Positions 35,487 to 45,376 of a stretch of 64,000 nt of DNA are shown one piece after another. The stretch's first letter is position 1; every line of letters begins with the position of its first letter. Source of the DNA: Micromonospora citrea (GTDB lineage Bacteria; Actinomycetota; Actinomycetes; Mycobacteriales; Micromonosporaceae); NCBI RefSeq assembly GCF_900090315.1, contig NZ_FMHZ01000002.1, positions 1,590,501 through 1,654,500 of the forward strand, written 5' to 3'. The notes under the pieces were generated by a model that searched no databases, was not told the DNA's origin, and saw only the letters and a program-made list of their open reading frames with translations. Both the position numbers and the translations under genes were made by a program.

Positions 35487-36359
35487 ATGGGCGACAACGA
35501 GATCCTGGTCGGCTACGACGGCTCCGCGGACGCCTCGGTCGCCCTCGAGTGGGCGTTGGAGGAGGCCGGCCGCAGCGGCCGGCCGGTCCGGCTGGCGTAC
35601 GTCTTCGAGTGGTTGACCGTGGCGAGCTGGGTCGGGCCGGGCGTCGCGCCGGGCATCTGGCCGGACGAGACGGCCCGCCGCCAGGTCGAGGAGCTGGTGA
35701 GCAAGGCGGCGGCCGACGCCTCCGCCGCGCACCCGGAGCTGACCGTCACCGGCGAGGTGTTCGACGGGCCGCCCGCGCTGGTGCTCCAGGAGCGCTCGGC
35801 GCAGGCCGCCCTGCTGGTGATGGGCACCCGCGGGCACGGCGGCTTCGGCGGACTGCTCGTCGGCTCCACCGCGGTCGCGGTGACCGCCCACGCGCACTGC
35901 CCGGTCGTGGTGGTCCGCGGCGAGGCCGCCGCCGGGGGGCGGGCCGGTCACGTCGCGGTCGGCGTGGACGGCTCCGAATGCTCGCTGCTGGCGCTCGGCT
36001 TCGCCTTCGAGCAGGCCGCGGCCCGGCGGGTGCCGCTGCACGTGGTGCGCGCCTGGCACCCGCCCGCCGGCCAGCGTCCGCCGTCGGGGCCCGAGGCGCG
36101 GGAGGCCACGGCGGCCGACCGGGCCGAGCTGGACGAGCCGATCGCCCGCTGGAGCCGGACGTTCCCCGACGTGGCGGTCACCGTCGAGGTGGCCCAGGGC
36201 AGCCCGGCGTCGCTGCTGGTCGACGCCAGCCGCAACGCGGCCCTGGTCGTGGTCGGCAGCCGGGGCCGGGGCGGCCTGACGGGGATGCTGCTCGGCTCGG
36301 TCAGCCAGCAGCTCATCCAGCACGCCCACTGCCCGGTCGCGGTGGTCCGGGAACGGTGA
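35487..36359 (+). CDS. Universal stress protein (double domain, ATP-binding)
   Basis: A 290-residue tandem UspA protein. Both repeats carry the full nucleotide-binding pattern: MGTRGHGGFGGLLVGSTA near 112 and VGSRGRGGLTGMLLGSVSQ near 256. The start ATG 35487 follows GAGGAGG by six bases; the frame is also open from GTG 35433, overlapping the end of the phosphoketolase gene, but that stretch has no homologous look. It closely resembles the DosR-regulated Rv2623 type of mycobacteria. It probably shares a transcript with the phosphoketolase and ends at a strong terminator. Confidence 0.92.
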   Translation: MGDNEILVGYDGSADASVALEWALEEAGRSGRPVRLAYVFEWLTVASWVGPGVAPGIWPDETARRQVEELVSKAAADASAAHPELTVTGEVFDGPPALVLQERSAQAALLVMGTRGHGGFGGLLVGSTAVAVTAHAHCPVVVVRGEAAAGGRAGHVAVGVDGSECSLLALGFAFEQAAARRVPLHVVRAWHPPAGQRPPSGPEAREATAADRAELDEPIARWSRTFPDVAVTVEVAQGSPASLLVDASRNAALVVVGSRGRGGLTGMLLGSVSQQLIQHAHCPVAVVRER

Positions 36360-36366
36360 GCGGAGG

Positions 36367-36405
36367 GGGCACCCCGGCGTCGGATCCCCGACGTGCGGGG
36401 TGCCC
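36367..36405. terminator. Bidirectional terminator
   Basis: GGGCACCCCG (36367-36376) pairs with CGGGGTGCCC (36396-36405), with an inner GTCGG/CCGAC stem. It separates the stress protein from the convergent ATPase gene. Confidence 0.7.
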
Positions 36406-36408
36406 TTC

Positions 36409-38754
36409 CTAACGCTCGCCGCCGGCCGGCGCGGCCGGGCTCAGCGAGAAGTATTCCTCTTCCTCCTGCGTCAGGTGCAGCCGGAGCACCGCCTCCAGGC
36501 CGTAGAGGGCGGCGAGCAGGTCGGTGAGCTGGTCCCGGCGCAGAGGGCCGTCGCCGGCCTGGGCGAGGTGCGCGCCGACGCGGTCCACCAGCCGCCGGAT
36601 CTCCACATGGGCACGGCTCATCGTCGAGGTCGCCTCGGCGCTGCCCAGCGGGTCGGCCAGCGCCGGGTAGAGGTGCCGCTCCTCGGCGGCCTCGTGGGGC
36701 AGCACCTCACCGGTCAGCCGCCGGTGCGTCTCGCGCAGCGCCGGCACGCACTCCGGCGCGTCGGGCCGGGTGGCGACCAGGTCGGCGGTGTCCCGCAGCC
36801 CGGCCAGCACGTCGCGGATCCCGCCGTGCTCGCCGGCGTACCGGTCGAGGATCTCGCGGGTGTCCGACGACACGTCGCGGCGGCGCAGCCCGCCCCCGAG
36901 CGCGCGCAACGCGTTGAGGATCACCAGCACGTCGATGCCCTCCTGGAGGAACGCCCCGGCGACCGGCGGCAGCCGCCCGACGGCGGCGACGAACATCGCC
37001 AGCACGGCGAGGCCCATCCCGACGGTGGCGCTCTGCACCGCGATGCGGCGGGCGTACCGGGCGATCTCCACCGCGTCGGCGAGCCGGTCCAGCCGGTCGA
37101 CGGTCAGCACCGCGTCGGCGACGTCGGCCGAGGCGGTCGCCCCGGTGGCGCCCATGGCCACCCCGACGTGCGCCTCGGCCAGCGCCGGGGCGTCGTTCAC
37201 CCCGTCGCCGACCATGACGGTGACCGCCCGGCCGGCCTCCTCGCGTACCCGGGCCACCTTCTCCGGCGGCGAGCACCGGGCCAGCACGTCGTCCACGCCG
37301 ACCGCCTGCGCGACCTGGGCCGCGGTGTCGGGCCGGTCCCCGGTCACCATCACGATGCGGCGCAGCCCCACCTCGCGGAGCCGGCGCACGGTGCGGCGGG
37401 CGTCGGGGCGCACCGGATCCTCCAGCACTATCGCGCCGAGCGGGCCGGCCTCGCCGCTGACCCAGACCACGGACCGGCCCGCCAGATCGGCCCGGGACCG
37501 GGCCCGCCGCGCCCACTCGGGCAGGTCCTCGTCGAGCTGACCGACGCGGACCAACCGCCCGTCGACGAACCCGCGTACGCCCCGCCCCGGCTCCTCGGTC
37601 ACCTCGGTCGGCTCGCTCAGCGACAGCCCCCGGTGGCGGGCCTGCGCCACCAGGGCGCGGGCCAGCACGTGCGGGGACAGCTGCTCGACCGAGGCGGCGA
37701 GGCGCAGCACGTCCTCCCGGTTCCCGCCGGGGGCGGCCTCGACCTCGGCGGCGCGGGGACGACCCGCGGTCAGCGTGCCGGTCTTGTCCACCAGCAGGAC
37801 GCGGGCCCGGCCGAGCAGTTCCAGCGAGCCGCCGTCACGGACCAGCACCCCGCGCCGGGCGGTCCGGGACAGCCCGGAGACGATGGCGATGGGGGTGGCC
37901 AGCAGCAGCGGGCACGGGGTGGCGACCACCAGCACGGCCACCGCCCGGACGAACTCGCCGGAGAGGAGCCAGCCGAGCCCTGCCAGGACCAGCGTGAACG
38001 GCACGAACGCGGCGGCGTACCGGTCGGCGAGGCGGACCATCGGCGCCTTGCGGGCGGTCGCCTCCTCGGCCAGCCGGACGATCCCGGCGTAGGTGCTCCC
38101 CGCCGCGTCCTTCGTGGCGCGCATCCCGAAACCGGCCCCGGCGTTGACCACACCACTGGCGACCTGCTCGCCGGCGGCGCGCCGCACCAGCCGGGACTCG
38201 CCCGTCACCGCCGACTCGTCCAGCGTCACCGGCTCGTCGACCTGCCCGTCGACCGGCACCACGTCGCCCGGGCCGACCAGCAGCCGGTCCCCCGCCGCCA
38301 CGGCGTCCAGCGGCACCTCCTCGACGCTCCCGTCCGGGCCGCGCCGCCGGGCGTTGCGGGGGGCACGGGCGAGCAGCGCGCGCAGGTCGCGGGTCGCCCG
38401 CCCCTGGGCGTACGCCTCCAGCGCCCGGCCGGTGACCAGCATCAGCGCGATCACGGCCCCGGCCAGGTACTCCCGCACGACCAGCGCGCCGGCCAGGGCC
38501 AGCACGGCGATCACGTCCACCCCGAACTGCCGGCGCCAGAGCTGCCGCAGCACGGACCACGCGGCGGGCGCCAGGGCGGCCACGGTGGCGAACGCCCACA
38601 CCAGGTCCGCCGCGTCGCGCCGGCGGGCGAGCCACAGCACGGCCCCGGCCAGCACCAGCGCCGTCACCCCGGCCAGCGGCGCCCACAGCAGCGGGCGCGC
38701 GCGCTCCCGCCGTACCGGCTGTTCCGGCACGCACTCCCGCGGCGGCGTTCCCAC
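36409..38754 (-). CDS. P-type metal ATPase fused to a C-terminal hemerythrin domain
   Basis: A 781-residue fusion. Residues about 25-620 form a P1B-like cation ATPase: two leading helix pairs, actuator VTGES near 185, membrane motif VATPCPLLLATP near 285, phosphorylation DKTGTLTAG near 330, SPHVLARAL near 370, MVTGDRPDTAAQ and GDGVNDAPALAEAH near 520. No N-terminal heavy-metal domain is present. Residues about 628-781 are a hemerythrin-type helical bundle with the iron-ligand pattern: EH in YAGEHGGIRD, LPHEAAEERHLYP, SRAHVEIRRL and LRLHLTQEEEEYF. The tail lies in the cytosol and may gate transport by oxygen, NO or iron. It starts with GTG and a weak ribosome site; an upstream box matches the DevR palindrome. 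The transported ion is unknown. Confidence 0.9.
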   Translation of the reverse strand: MGTPPRECVPEQPVRRERARPLLWAPLAGVTALVLAGAVLWLARRRDAADLVWAFATVAALAPAAWSVLRQLWRRQFGVDVIAVLALAGALVVREYLAGAVIALMLVTGRALEAYAQGRATRDLRALLARAPRNARRRGPDGSVEEVPLDAVAAGDRLLVGPGDVVPVDGQVDEPVTLDESAVTGESRLVRRAAGEQVASGVVNAGAGFGMRATKDAAGSTYAGIVRLAEEATARKAPMVRLADRYAAAFVPFTLVLAGLGWLLSGEFVRAVAVLVVATPCPLLLATPIAIVSGLSRTARRGVLVRDGGSLELLGRARVLLVDKTGTLTAGRPRAAEVEAAPGGNREDVLRLAASVEQLSPHVLARALVAQARHRGLSLSEPTEVTEEPGRGVRGFVDGRLVRVGQLDEDLPEWARRARSRADLAGRSVVWVSGEAGPLGAIVLEDPVRPDARRTVRRLREVGLRRIVMVTGDRPDTAAQVAQAVGVDDVLARCSPPEKVARVREEAGRAVTVMVGDGVNDAPALAEAHVGVAMGATGATASADVADAVLTVDRLDRLADAVEIARYARRIAVQSATVGMGLAVLAMFVAAVGRLPPVAGAFLQEGIDVLVILNALRALGGGLRRRDVSSDTREILDRYAGEHGGIRDVLAGLRDTADLVATRPDAPECVPALRETHRRLTGEVLPHEAAEERHLYPALADPLGSAEATSTMSRAHVEIRRLVDRVGAHLAQAGDGPLRRDQLTDLLAALYGLEAVLRLHLTQEEEEYFSLSPAAPAGGER

Positions 38755-38809
38755 CTGCGGATCGTCTCAGCGTCCGCCGGCCCGGGGAGGCCATCCGGGC
38801 GAACCGGCG

Positions 38810-38823
38810 GGGGCGAAGTGCCC
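38810..38823. promoter_or_regulatory. DevR/DosR-like box between ATPase and nitroreductase (13/14)
   Basis: GGGGCGAAGTGCCC matches GGGNCNNNNGNCCC with one mismatch. It lies 56 bp before the ATPase start (minus) and about 120 bp before the nitroreductase start (plus), so it could serve both divergent genes. Confidence 0.45.
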
Positions 38824-38943
38824 TGCCGCGCCGGGACCTGCGTACCGTGCGTGGTCGTCGGGCATGTCGCAGGATGGAGCGGCAACCCGGCCCGGGGCAC
38901 GTCGGGCTGGGGCACGATGGGGAGAAACGGAAAGGTCGTGACG

Positions 38944-39954
38944 ATGAGCCACGAGACGCCGGCTACGGGCCGCCCGCTGACCACCGCCCTGGCGGAGGCC
39001 GCCGCGACGGCCGGGCACGCCCCGTCGGTGCACAACAGCCAACCGTGGCGCTGGCGGGTGCTGCCGGACGCGTTGGAGCTGCGCGTGGTGCGCGACGCCC
39101 GGCTGACCGCGACGGACCCGGAGGGGCGGCTGGTGGCGTACAGCTGCGGGGCTGCGCTGCACCACGCGCGGGTGGCGCTGACCGCGGAGGGCTGGACGGC
39201 CGTGGTGGAGCGGATGCCCGACCCCGACGAGCCGGACCTGCTGGCCCGGCTGACCGGGTTGGCCCGCGCGGAGGCCGACCCGGAGGCCATGCGCCTGGTG
39301 CAGTGCATGCAGGTGCGACACACCGACCGGCGCCCGGTCAGCGAGGAGCCGGTGCCCACGGCCGCCCTCGGGCAGATCGCCTCGGCGGTCACCGCCGAGG
39401 GGTGCCAGCTCCAGTTCCTCGACCGCGACAACGTGATGGAGTTGGCCGCCGTGGCCAGCCACGCCGCGTCGGTCGAGGCGGAGGACCCGCAGCTGCGCGA
39501 GGAGTTGCTGTACTGGACCAGCCGCGCCGGCACCGGCACCGGCCTGCCGCCGGAGGTGCTGCCCGAGGAGGCGCCGCAGACCACCGTGCCCGGCCGCGAC
39601 TTCGGCCGCCCCGGCACCCTGCCGGTCGGTCCGGGGCACGACCGGGCGGCCGTCTACGGGCTGCTCTACGGCGACGAGGACGAGCCGGACAGCTGGCTGC
39701 GCGCCGGCGAGGCGCTCTCGGCGGCCTGGCTGACGGCCACCCGGCTCGGGGTCTCGGTGGTGCCGCTCAGCGGCGTGGTGGAGGTGGCGGGCACCCGGCA
39801 GACGCTGCGTGGGCTGCTGGCCGGTCTCGGCTACCCGTACCTCGTCATGCGGCTGGGGATCGCGGACCCGGCGCACGCCGGGCCGCCGCACACCCCGCGG
39901 CTCGCGGTGGCGCAGGTGGTGGACACCTCGGCGGTACGCGACGCGGGCGCGTAG
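38944..39954 (+). CDS. Acg-family nitroreductase-like protein
   Basis: A 336-residue protein of the Acg/Rv3131 family, a double nitroreductase fold. The N-terminal FMN-type motif APSVHNSQPWRWRV lies near 25; other family marks are VQCMQVRHTDRRPVSEEPV near 120 and the C-terminal GVSVVPLSGVVEV and PYLVMRLGI. In mycobacteria these proteins are among the most strongly DosR-induced; some are thought to sequester FMN rather than reduce nitro compounds. It is divergent from the ATPase-hemerythrin gene. An AAAGG site precedes the ATG; an in-frame GTG lies 6 bases upstream. Confidence 0.88.
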   Translation: MSHETPATGRPLTTALAEAAATAGHAPSVHNSQPWRWRVLPDALELRVVRDARLTATDPEGRLVAYSCGAALHHARVALTAEGWTAVVERMPDPDEPDLLARLTGLARAEADPEAMRLVQCMQVRHTDRRPVSEEPVPTAALGQIASAVTAEGCQLQFLDRDNVMELAAVASHAASVEAEDPQLREELLYWTSRAGTGTGLPPEVLPEEAPQTTVPGRDFGRPGTLPVGPGHDRAAVYGLLYGDEDEPDSWLRAGEALSAAWLTATRLGVSVVPLSGVVEVAGTRQTLRGLLAGLGYPYLVMRLGIADPAHAGPPHTPRLAVAQVVDTSAVRDAGA

Positions 39955-39965
39955 CGGCGCAGCCC

Positions 39966-40038
39966 GGCGCGTGGCCGGGCAGCCCGCGCCGCGGCACGGC
40001 CGGCGCGTAGCCGGGCAGCCCCGCGCCGCGGCACGGTA
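39966..40038. repeat. 36/37-bp tandem repeat, two copies
   Basis: Two near-identical units (39966-40001 and 40002-40038), each beginning GGCGCGT(G/A)GCCGGGCAGCCC and ending in GCGGCACGG, follow the nitroreductase; a third copy starts (GGCGCGT) and fades. The arms are self-complementary and may end transcription. Confidence 0.7.
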
Positions 40039-40135
40039 GGCGCGTCACGGCAGGGCCCGGCCGGGAGGGCGGCCGGCGGCGGTCGGCGCGCCCGGGCGCT
40101 TGGCGGCCCCTCGGGTCGAGGCCATCGGGCGATAA

Positions 40136-41878
<1,743 letters not shown>

Positions 41879-41895
41879 CAGAGATGATGTTGATG

Positions 41896-42047
41896 AGCAC
41901 CTCCCGCCGAGGTCTGACCCAGCGACTGACTGACTTCGGGTCCTTAACCGGATTTGTCGGCCTCGGTCGGGAGGTGCTTGTGCACTCACTGGACGTGGCG
42001 TTGTGACTTCATAGGAGCCTGGCCAGAGGCCCCATCTCTGTCTTGTC
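41896..42047 (+). ncRNA. Candidate IS110 bridge RNA
   Basis: The non-coding end can fold as a bridge RNA. A first stem pairs 41896-41912 (AGCACCTCCCGCCGAGG) with 41961-41978 (17 bp, one bulged T), closing a 48-base loop. That loop contains GCGACTGAC (41922-41930), identical to the genomic flank at 41871-41879, as expected of a left target guide. A second loop contains CATAGGAGC (42010-42018), identical to the element's right end, and CATCTCTGTC (42033-42042), complementary to its left end, as expected of the two donor guides, with a small GCCT/AGGC hairpin between them. Exact RNA ends and the basal stem of the second loop are not clear by eye. Confidence 0.55.
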
Positions 42048-42103
42048 CGCGTTGCCCGGCTGGTGCGTGCCGCCCTGCCCCAGTCACGAGCGACAGGACG
42101 ACG

Positions 42104-43174
42104 ATGCCTCCTATTACACCTGACCAAGCCGAGATCGAGGTCGCCGGTGGAGTCGACACGCATCAGGACACGCACACCGCGGCGGTGATCGACCTGGTCG
42201 GGCGAGTGCTGGGTACCCAGCAGTTCCCCACCACAGGGGCTGGGTACGCCGCTCTGCTGGCCTGGATGCGTGGGTTCGGCCGGGTGTGGCGGGTCGGGGT
42301 CGAGGGAACCGGCGCCTACGGGGTAGGACTCGCCCGCCGGCTACGTGGCGAAGGTGTCGAGGTGATCGAGGTCGATCGACCCCACCGTAAGACCCGCCGT
42401 TTCCAGGGCAAGTCCGACCCGATCGACGCCATCGCAGCGGCTAAGGCCGCCCTGGCCGGCGAGCGGACCGGCATCCCCAAGCAGCGCGACGGCCGCGTCG
42501 AAGCTCTGCGTAACCTACGGGTGGCCCGCCGCAGCGCGGTCGACCAGCGCGCCGACGCCCAGCGCCAGATCAAGGCCTTGATCGTCACCGCTCCCGACGA
42601 GCTGCGTGCCCGGCTGCGCGGCCTGACCGTCACGCGGCTGATCGCCACCTGCGCAAACCTGCGGCCCGATCGGACCGACGCCGCGACCCCGGCCACCGCT
42701 GTCAAGATCGCCCTACGTTCCCTGGCCCGCCGCCACCAGCAGCTGTCCACCGAGATCGCCGACCTGGACGAGCTGCTCGAACCGCTGGTGGCCGCCATCA
42801 ACCCCAGCCTGGTCGCCGTCAACGGCGTCGGCGCCGATGTCGCCGGCCAACTGCTGGTCACCGCCGGCGAGAACCATGATCGGCTCACCTCCGAAGCCGG
42901 GTTCGCCATGCTCTGCGGCGCCGCCCCGATCCCCGCGTCCTCCGGCAAGACCACCCGACACCGACTCAACCGCAGCGGTGACCGACAGGCCAACGCCGCC
43001 CTCTACCGCGTCGTGCTCTGCCGCCTGCGCTGGGACCCCCGCACCCGCGCCTACGCCGAACGACGCACCAAGGAAGGCCTGTCCAAGAAAGAGATCATCC
43101 GATGCCTCAAACGCTACATCGCCCGCGAGCTCTACCAGCTCATCACAACAAATGATCTTCAACTCGCCGCTTGA
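42104..43174 (+). CDS. IS110-family transposase (DEDD recombinase)
   Basis: A 356-residue transposase. The N-terminal DEDD RuvC-like domain starts GGVDTHQDTHTAAVID (first Asp) and continues with VEGTGAYGVGLARRL (Glu) and KSDPIDAIAAAKAAL (the Asp pair). The C-terminal transposase_20 domain has VNGVGADVAGQLLV and FAMLCGAAPIPASSGKTTRHRLNRSGDRQAN with the catalytic serine region. Full length, no frameshift, so the element may be active. The ATG follows AGGACG. The family uses a bridge RNA from the element end to choose donor and target. Confidence 0.95.
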   Translation: MPPITPDQAEIEVAGGVDTHQDTHTAAVIDLVGRVLGTQQFPTTGAGYAALLAWMRGFGRVWRVGVEGTGAYGVGLARRLRGEGVEVIEVDRPHRKTRRFQGKSDPIDAIAAAKAALAGERTGIPKQRDGRVEALRNLRVARRSAVDQRADAQRQIKALIVTAPDELRARLRGLTVTRLIATCANLRPDRTDAATPATAVKIALRSLARRHQQLSTEIADLDELLEPLVAAINPSLVAVNGVGADVAGQLLVTAGENHDRLTSEAGFAMLCGAAPIPASSGKTTRHRLNRSGDRQANAALYRVVLCRLRWDPRTRAYAERRTKEGLSKKEIIRCLKRYIARELYQLITTNDLQLAA

Positions 43175-43234
43175 CATCCATAGGAGCATCCCTCGCCCCT
43201 CTTCCCCGCCCTCTCCCCGCCCCTTCCGGCCCGC

Positions 43235-43301
43235 GATCTTGCACTTGCTGCCCCGGCATACGGGGCAAGTGCCTCATTTCGGGGGCAGGAACTGCAAGGT
43301 C
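43235..43301. repeat. Intergenic palindromic element with alternative hairpins
   Basis: GATCTTGCACTTGCTGCCCC (43235-43254) pairs with 43281-43301 over about 17 of 20 positions. Inside, TGCCCCG and CGGGGCA around GCATA (43249-43267) form a second hairpin that competes with the outer stem. It lies downstream of devR (minus) and may end its transcript. Its form resembles dispersed palindromes I recall from Micromonospora intergenic regions. Confidence 0.55.
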
Positions 43302-43349
43302 GACGCGGGAGGGAGCGGGTGCGGCGGCGGGGAGGTGGAGTGCGGTGGG

Positions 43350-43988
43350 TCAGTGGGTCTTGCCGAGGAGGCGGGTGGCGAGGACCGCCGCCTGGGTACG
43401 ACGCTCCAGGCCGAGCTTGGCCAGCACACTGGAGACGTAGTTCTTCACCGTCTTCTCGGCCAGGAACATCTTGCCGGCGATCTCCCGGTTGGTGAGGCCC
43501 TCGGCCACGTACTCCAGGATCCGCCGCTCCTGCTCGGTGAGCGACTTCAGCTCGCGGGGCTGCTCGACGCCGCTGCGGATGCGCTCCAGCACGCGGGTGG
43601 TGATCGCCGGGTCGAGCAGCGACTGGCCGGCCGCCACCCGGCGCACCGCGTCGACCAGGTCGGTGCCGCGGATCTGCTTGAGCACGTAGCCGGCCGCGCC
43701 CGCCATGATCGCCGCGAAGAGCGCCTCGTCGTCCTCGTAGGAGGTGAGGATCAGGCCCTTGATCGACGAGTCCACGGCCCGCACGTCCCGGCACACGTCG
43801 ATGCCGTTGCCGTCGGGCAGCCGCGCGTCGAGAATCGCCACGTCGGGCCGCAGGGCCGGGATGCGACGCGCCGCCTCCTGGGCCAGGCCGGACTCGCCGA
43901 CCACCTCGATGTCACCGCTGCTCTGCAGCAGGTCGGCCAGGCCACGACGGACGACCTCGTGGTCGTCGAGCAGGAACACGCGGATCAT
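43350..43988 (-). CDS. devR: NarL/FixJ-family response regulator (DevR/DosR-like)
   Basis: A 212-residue regulator. The receiver (1-120) has DDHEVVRRGL at 8-17, the phospho-acceptor Asp in VAILDARLPDGNG near 54, the switch Thr in LILTSYEDDEA and Lys in YVLKQIRG near 104. A linker leads to a LuxR-type helix-turn-helix (about 148-205): LTEQERRILEYVAEGLTNREIAGKMFLAEKTVKNYVS, whose recognition helix AEKTVKNYVSSVL is almost that of mycobacterial DosR. It is convergent with the DevS-like kinase and divergent from an Acg-type nitroreductase, with three exact palindromic boxes in the shared promoter region, so it probably regulates both directions. Confidence 0.92.
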   Translation of the reverse strand: MIRVFLLDDHEVVRRGLADLLQSSGDIEVVGESGLAQEAARRIPALRPDVAILDARLPDGNGIDVCRDVRAVDSSIKGLILTSYEDDEALFAAIMAGAAGYVLKQIRGTDLVDAVRRVAAGQSLLDPAITTRVLERIRSGVEQPRELKSLTEQERRILEYVAEGLTNREIAGKMFLAEKTVKNYVSSVLAKLGLERRTQAAVLATRLLGKTH

Positions 43989-44024
43989 CCCTAGTTTCTA
44001 CCCCCTCCCCGCCGGACTCCGCAC

Positions 44025-44038
44025 GGGCCGAAGGTCCC
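44025..44038. promoter_or_regulatory. DevR/DosR-like box 1 (exact)
   Basis: GGGCCGAAGGTCCC matches GGGNCNNNNGNCCC at all eight fixed positions. It lies 37 bp upstream of the devR start, suggesting autoregulation. Confidence 0.6.
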
Positions 44039-44182
44039 GAACCGCCACAACCCGGCCGCCGGGGCGGTCGTCGGGACGCCGGCGGGCCGGGCCGACCGCC
44101 TCCCCGCCGGGGGCCGGTAGAGCGTGACCTGGGACGGAGCCCGTGCCCCGGGACGGGCCGGTGGGCCGGGGCGCCGTTCGCC

Positions 44183-44196
44183 GGGCCGAAGGTCCC
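44183..44196. promoter_or_regulatory. DevR/DosR-like box 2 (exact)
   Basis: The same 14 bases as box 1, GGGCCGAAGGTCCC, occur 158 bp away and about 130 bp before the nitroreductase start. A 13/14 match, GGGCCGGTCGGGCC, follows at 44209-44222. Confidence 0.6.
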
Positions 44197-44231
44197 TGAG
44201 CTGGCACGGGGCCGGTCGGGCCCGGCGGGTC

Positions 44232-44245
44232 GGGACGTCCGGCCC
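44232..44245. promoter_or_regulatory. DevR/DosR-like box 3 (exact)
   Basis: GGGACGTCCGGCCC matches all fixed positions of GGGNCNNNNGNCCC, 81 bp upstream of the nitroreductase ATG, a usual distance for activation. Confidence 0.55.
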
Positions 44246-44326
44246 TGCCCGCTCCCCGCCCCGCTGACGCACCGTGGAGATGTACCGGACGGGGGCGGCA
44301 CGAACTGCCACGGAAGGAGCACAACC

Positions 44327-45301
44327 ATGGACACCGGCTTCACCGTCGAGCAGCTGAGGGCCGCCGCGACCGACGCCGTACGGGCGCCGTCGCTGCACAA
44401 CACCCAGCCGTGGCGGTTCCGGCTGCGCGACGGCGGCATCGAGGTGCTGGTCGACCCGGCCCGGCGCCTGCCGGCCACCGACCCCAACGGCTGGGGCGTC
44501 CGCATCGCCTGCGGGGCGGCGCTGTTCAACCTGCGGCTCTCCCTGGCCGCCGCCGGCACCCCGGCGAAGGTGCGGCTGCGCCCCTACCCGGCCGAGCCGG
44601 ACGTGGTGGCCCGGCTGGTCCCGGACGTTCCGCGCCGCCCCACCCCCGCCGAGCAGGCCCTGCACGCGGCGATCCCCCGCCGGTTCAGCAACCGGGCGCC
44701 GTTCTGGCCGGACCCGGTGCCCGCCGACGCCCGCTGGCGGCTGGGCGAGGCCGCCCGCGCCGAGGGATGCTGGCTGGAACTGCTGATCGGGGTCAGCGCG
44801 GTGAACGCGTTCGCCGAGATCGCCCGCAGCGCCCACCGGGTCCTCGAACGCGACCCGGCGTACGTGGCCGAACGACAGGAATGGGTGCGCTCGGCACCCG
44901 CCCCCGACGGCGTGCCGGCCTCCTCCGGCGGCCCGCAGGGCGAACCGCAGGACCTGCTGCCCTCCCGGGGCTTCGGCGGGCTGAACCGGGCGCCGGGACG
45001 GGACTTCGAGCCGGAGCCGCTGGTCGCCGTACTCGGCTCGCCCGGCAACACCGCCGTCGACCAGGTCGCCGCCGGGCAGGCGTTGCAGCGGGTGCTGCTG
45101 GCGGCCACGGACTCGGGGCTGGCGGTGTCGATGCTGTCCCAGCCGATCGAGGTGCCCAGCGCCCGCGAGCAGTTGCGGCTGTCGCTGGGACGGTTCGGCA
45201 CCCCGCAGATGGTGATGCGCATCGGGTACGGCCAGCCAGGCTGGCCGACCCCCCGCCGAGACGTGGACGAGGCGCTGGACATGCCGGTCGTGCGGTCGTG
45301 A
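44327..45301 (+). CDS. Acg/Rv3131-family nitroreductase-like protein
   Basis: A 324-residue member of the same family as the protein at 38944. The N-terminal motif APSLHNTQPWRFRLRDGG lies near 20, then RRLPATDPNGWGVRIACGAALFNLRL, the RRFSNRAPFW block near 115 and the C-terminal GLAVSMLSQPIEVP and PQMVMRIGYGQPGWPTPRR. GGAAGGAG precedes the ATG. It is divergent from devR, the same arrangement as Rv3131 next to devR-devS in Mycobacterium tuberculosis, and has DevR-like boxes in its promoter. The FMN-linked activity is inferred from the family. Confidence 0.9.
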   Translation: MDTGFTVEQLRAAATDAVRAPSLHNTQPWRFRLRDGGIEVLVDPARRLPATDPNGWGVRIACGAALFNLRLSLAAAGTPAKVRLRPYPAEPDVVARLVPDVPRRPTPAEQALHAAIPRRFSNRAPFWPDPVPADARWRLGEAARAEGCWLELLIGVSAVNAFAEIARSAHRVLERDPAYVAERQEWVRSAPAPDGVPASSGGPQGEPQDLLPSRGFGGLNRAPGRDFEPEPLVAVLGSPGNTAVDQVAAGQALQRVLLAATDSGLAVSMLSQPIEVPSAREQLRLSLGRFGTPQMVMRIGYGQPGWPTPRRDVDEALDMPVVRS

Positions 45302-45339
45302 GCAGCCCCCGCTCGTCCTCAGGGACGAGCGAGGGCTGC
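45302..45339. terminator. Terminator after second nitroreductase
   Basis: A 17-bp stem with one mismatch (45302-45318 with 45323-45339) and a TCAG loop starts one base after the stop. It separates two convergent genes. Confidence 0.75.
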
Positions 45340-45376
45340 CCCCACGCCGCACTGGGTCGCGCGAAACGGCGGCAGC

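Noticed and set aside
36409-36870. Separate hemerythrin gene downstream of the ATPase
   Set aside because: The frame is continuous with the ATPase with no stop or ribosome site between, so a fusion is the better reading.
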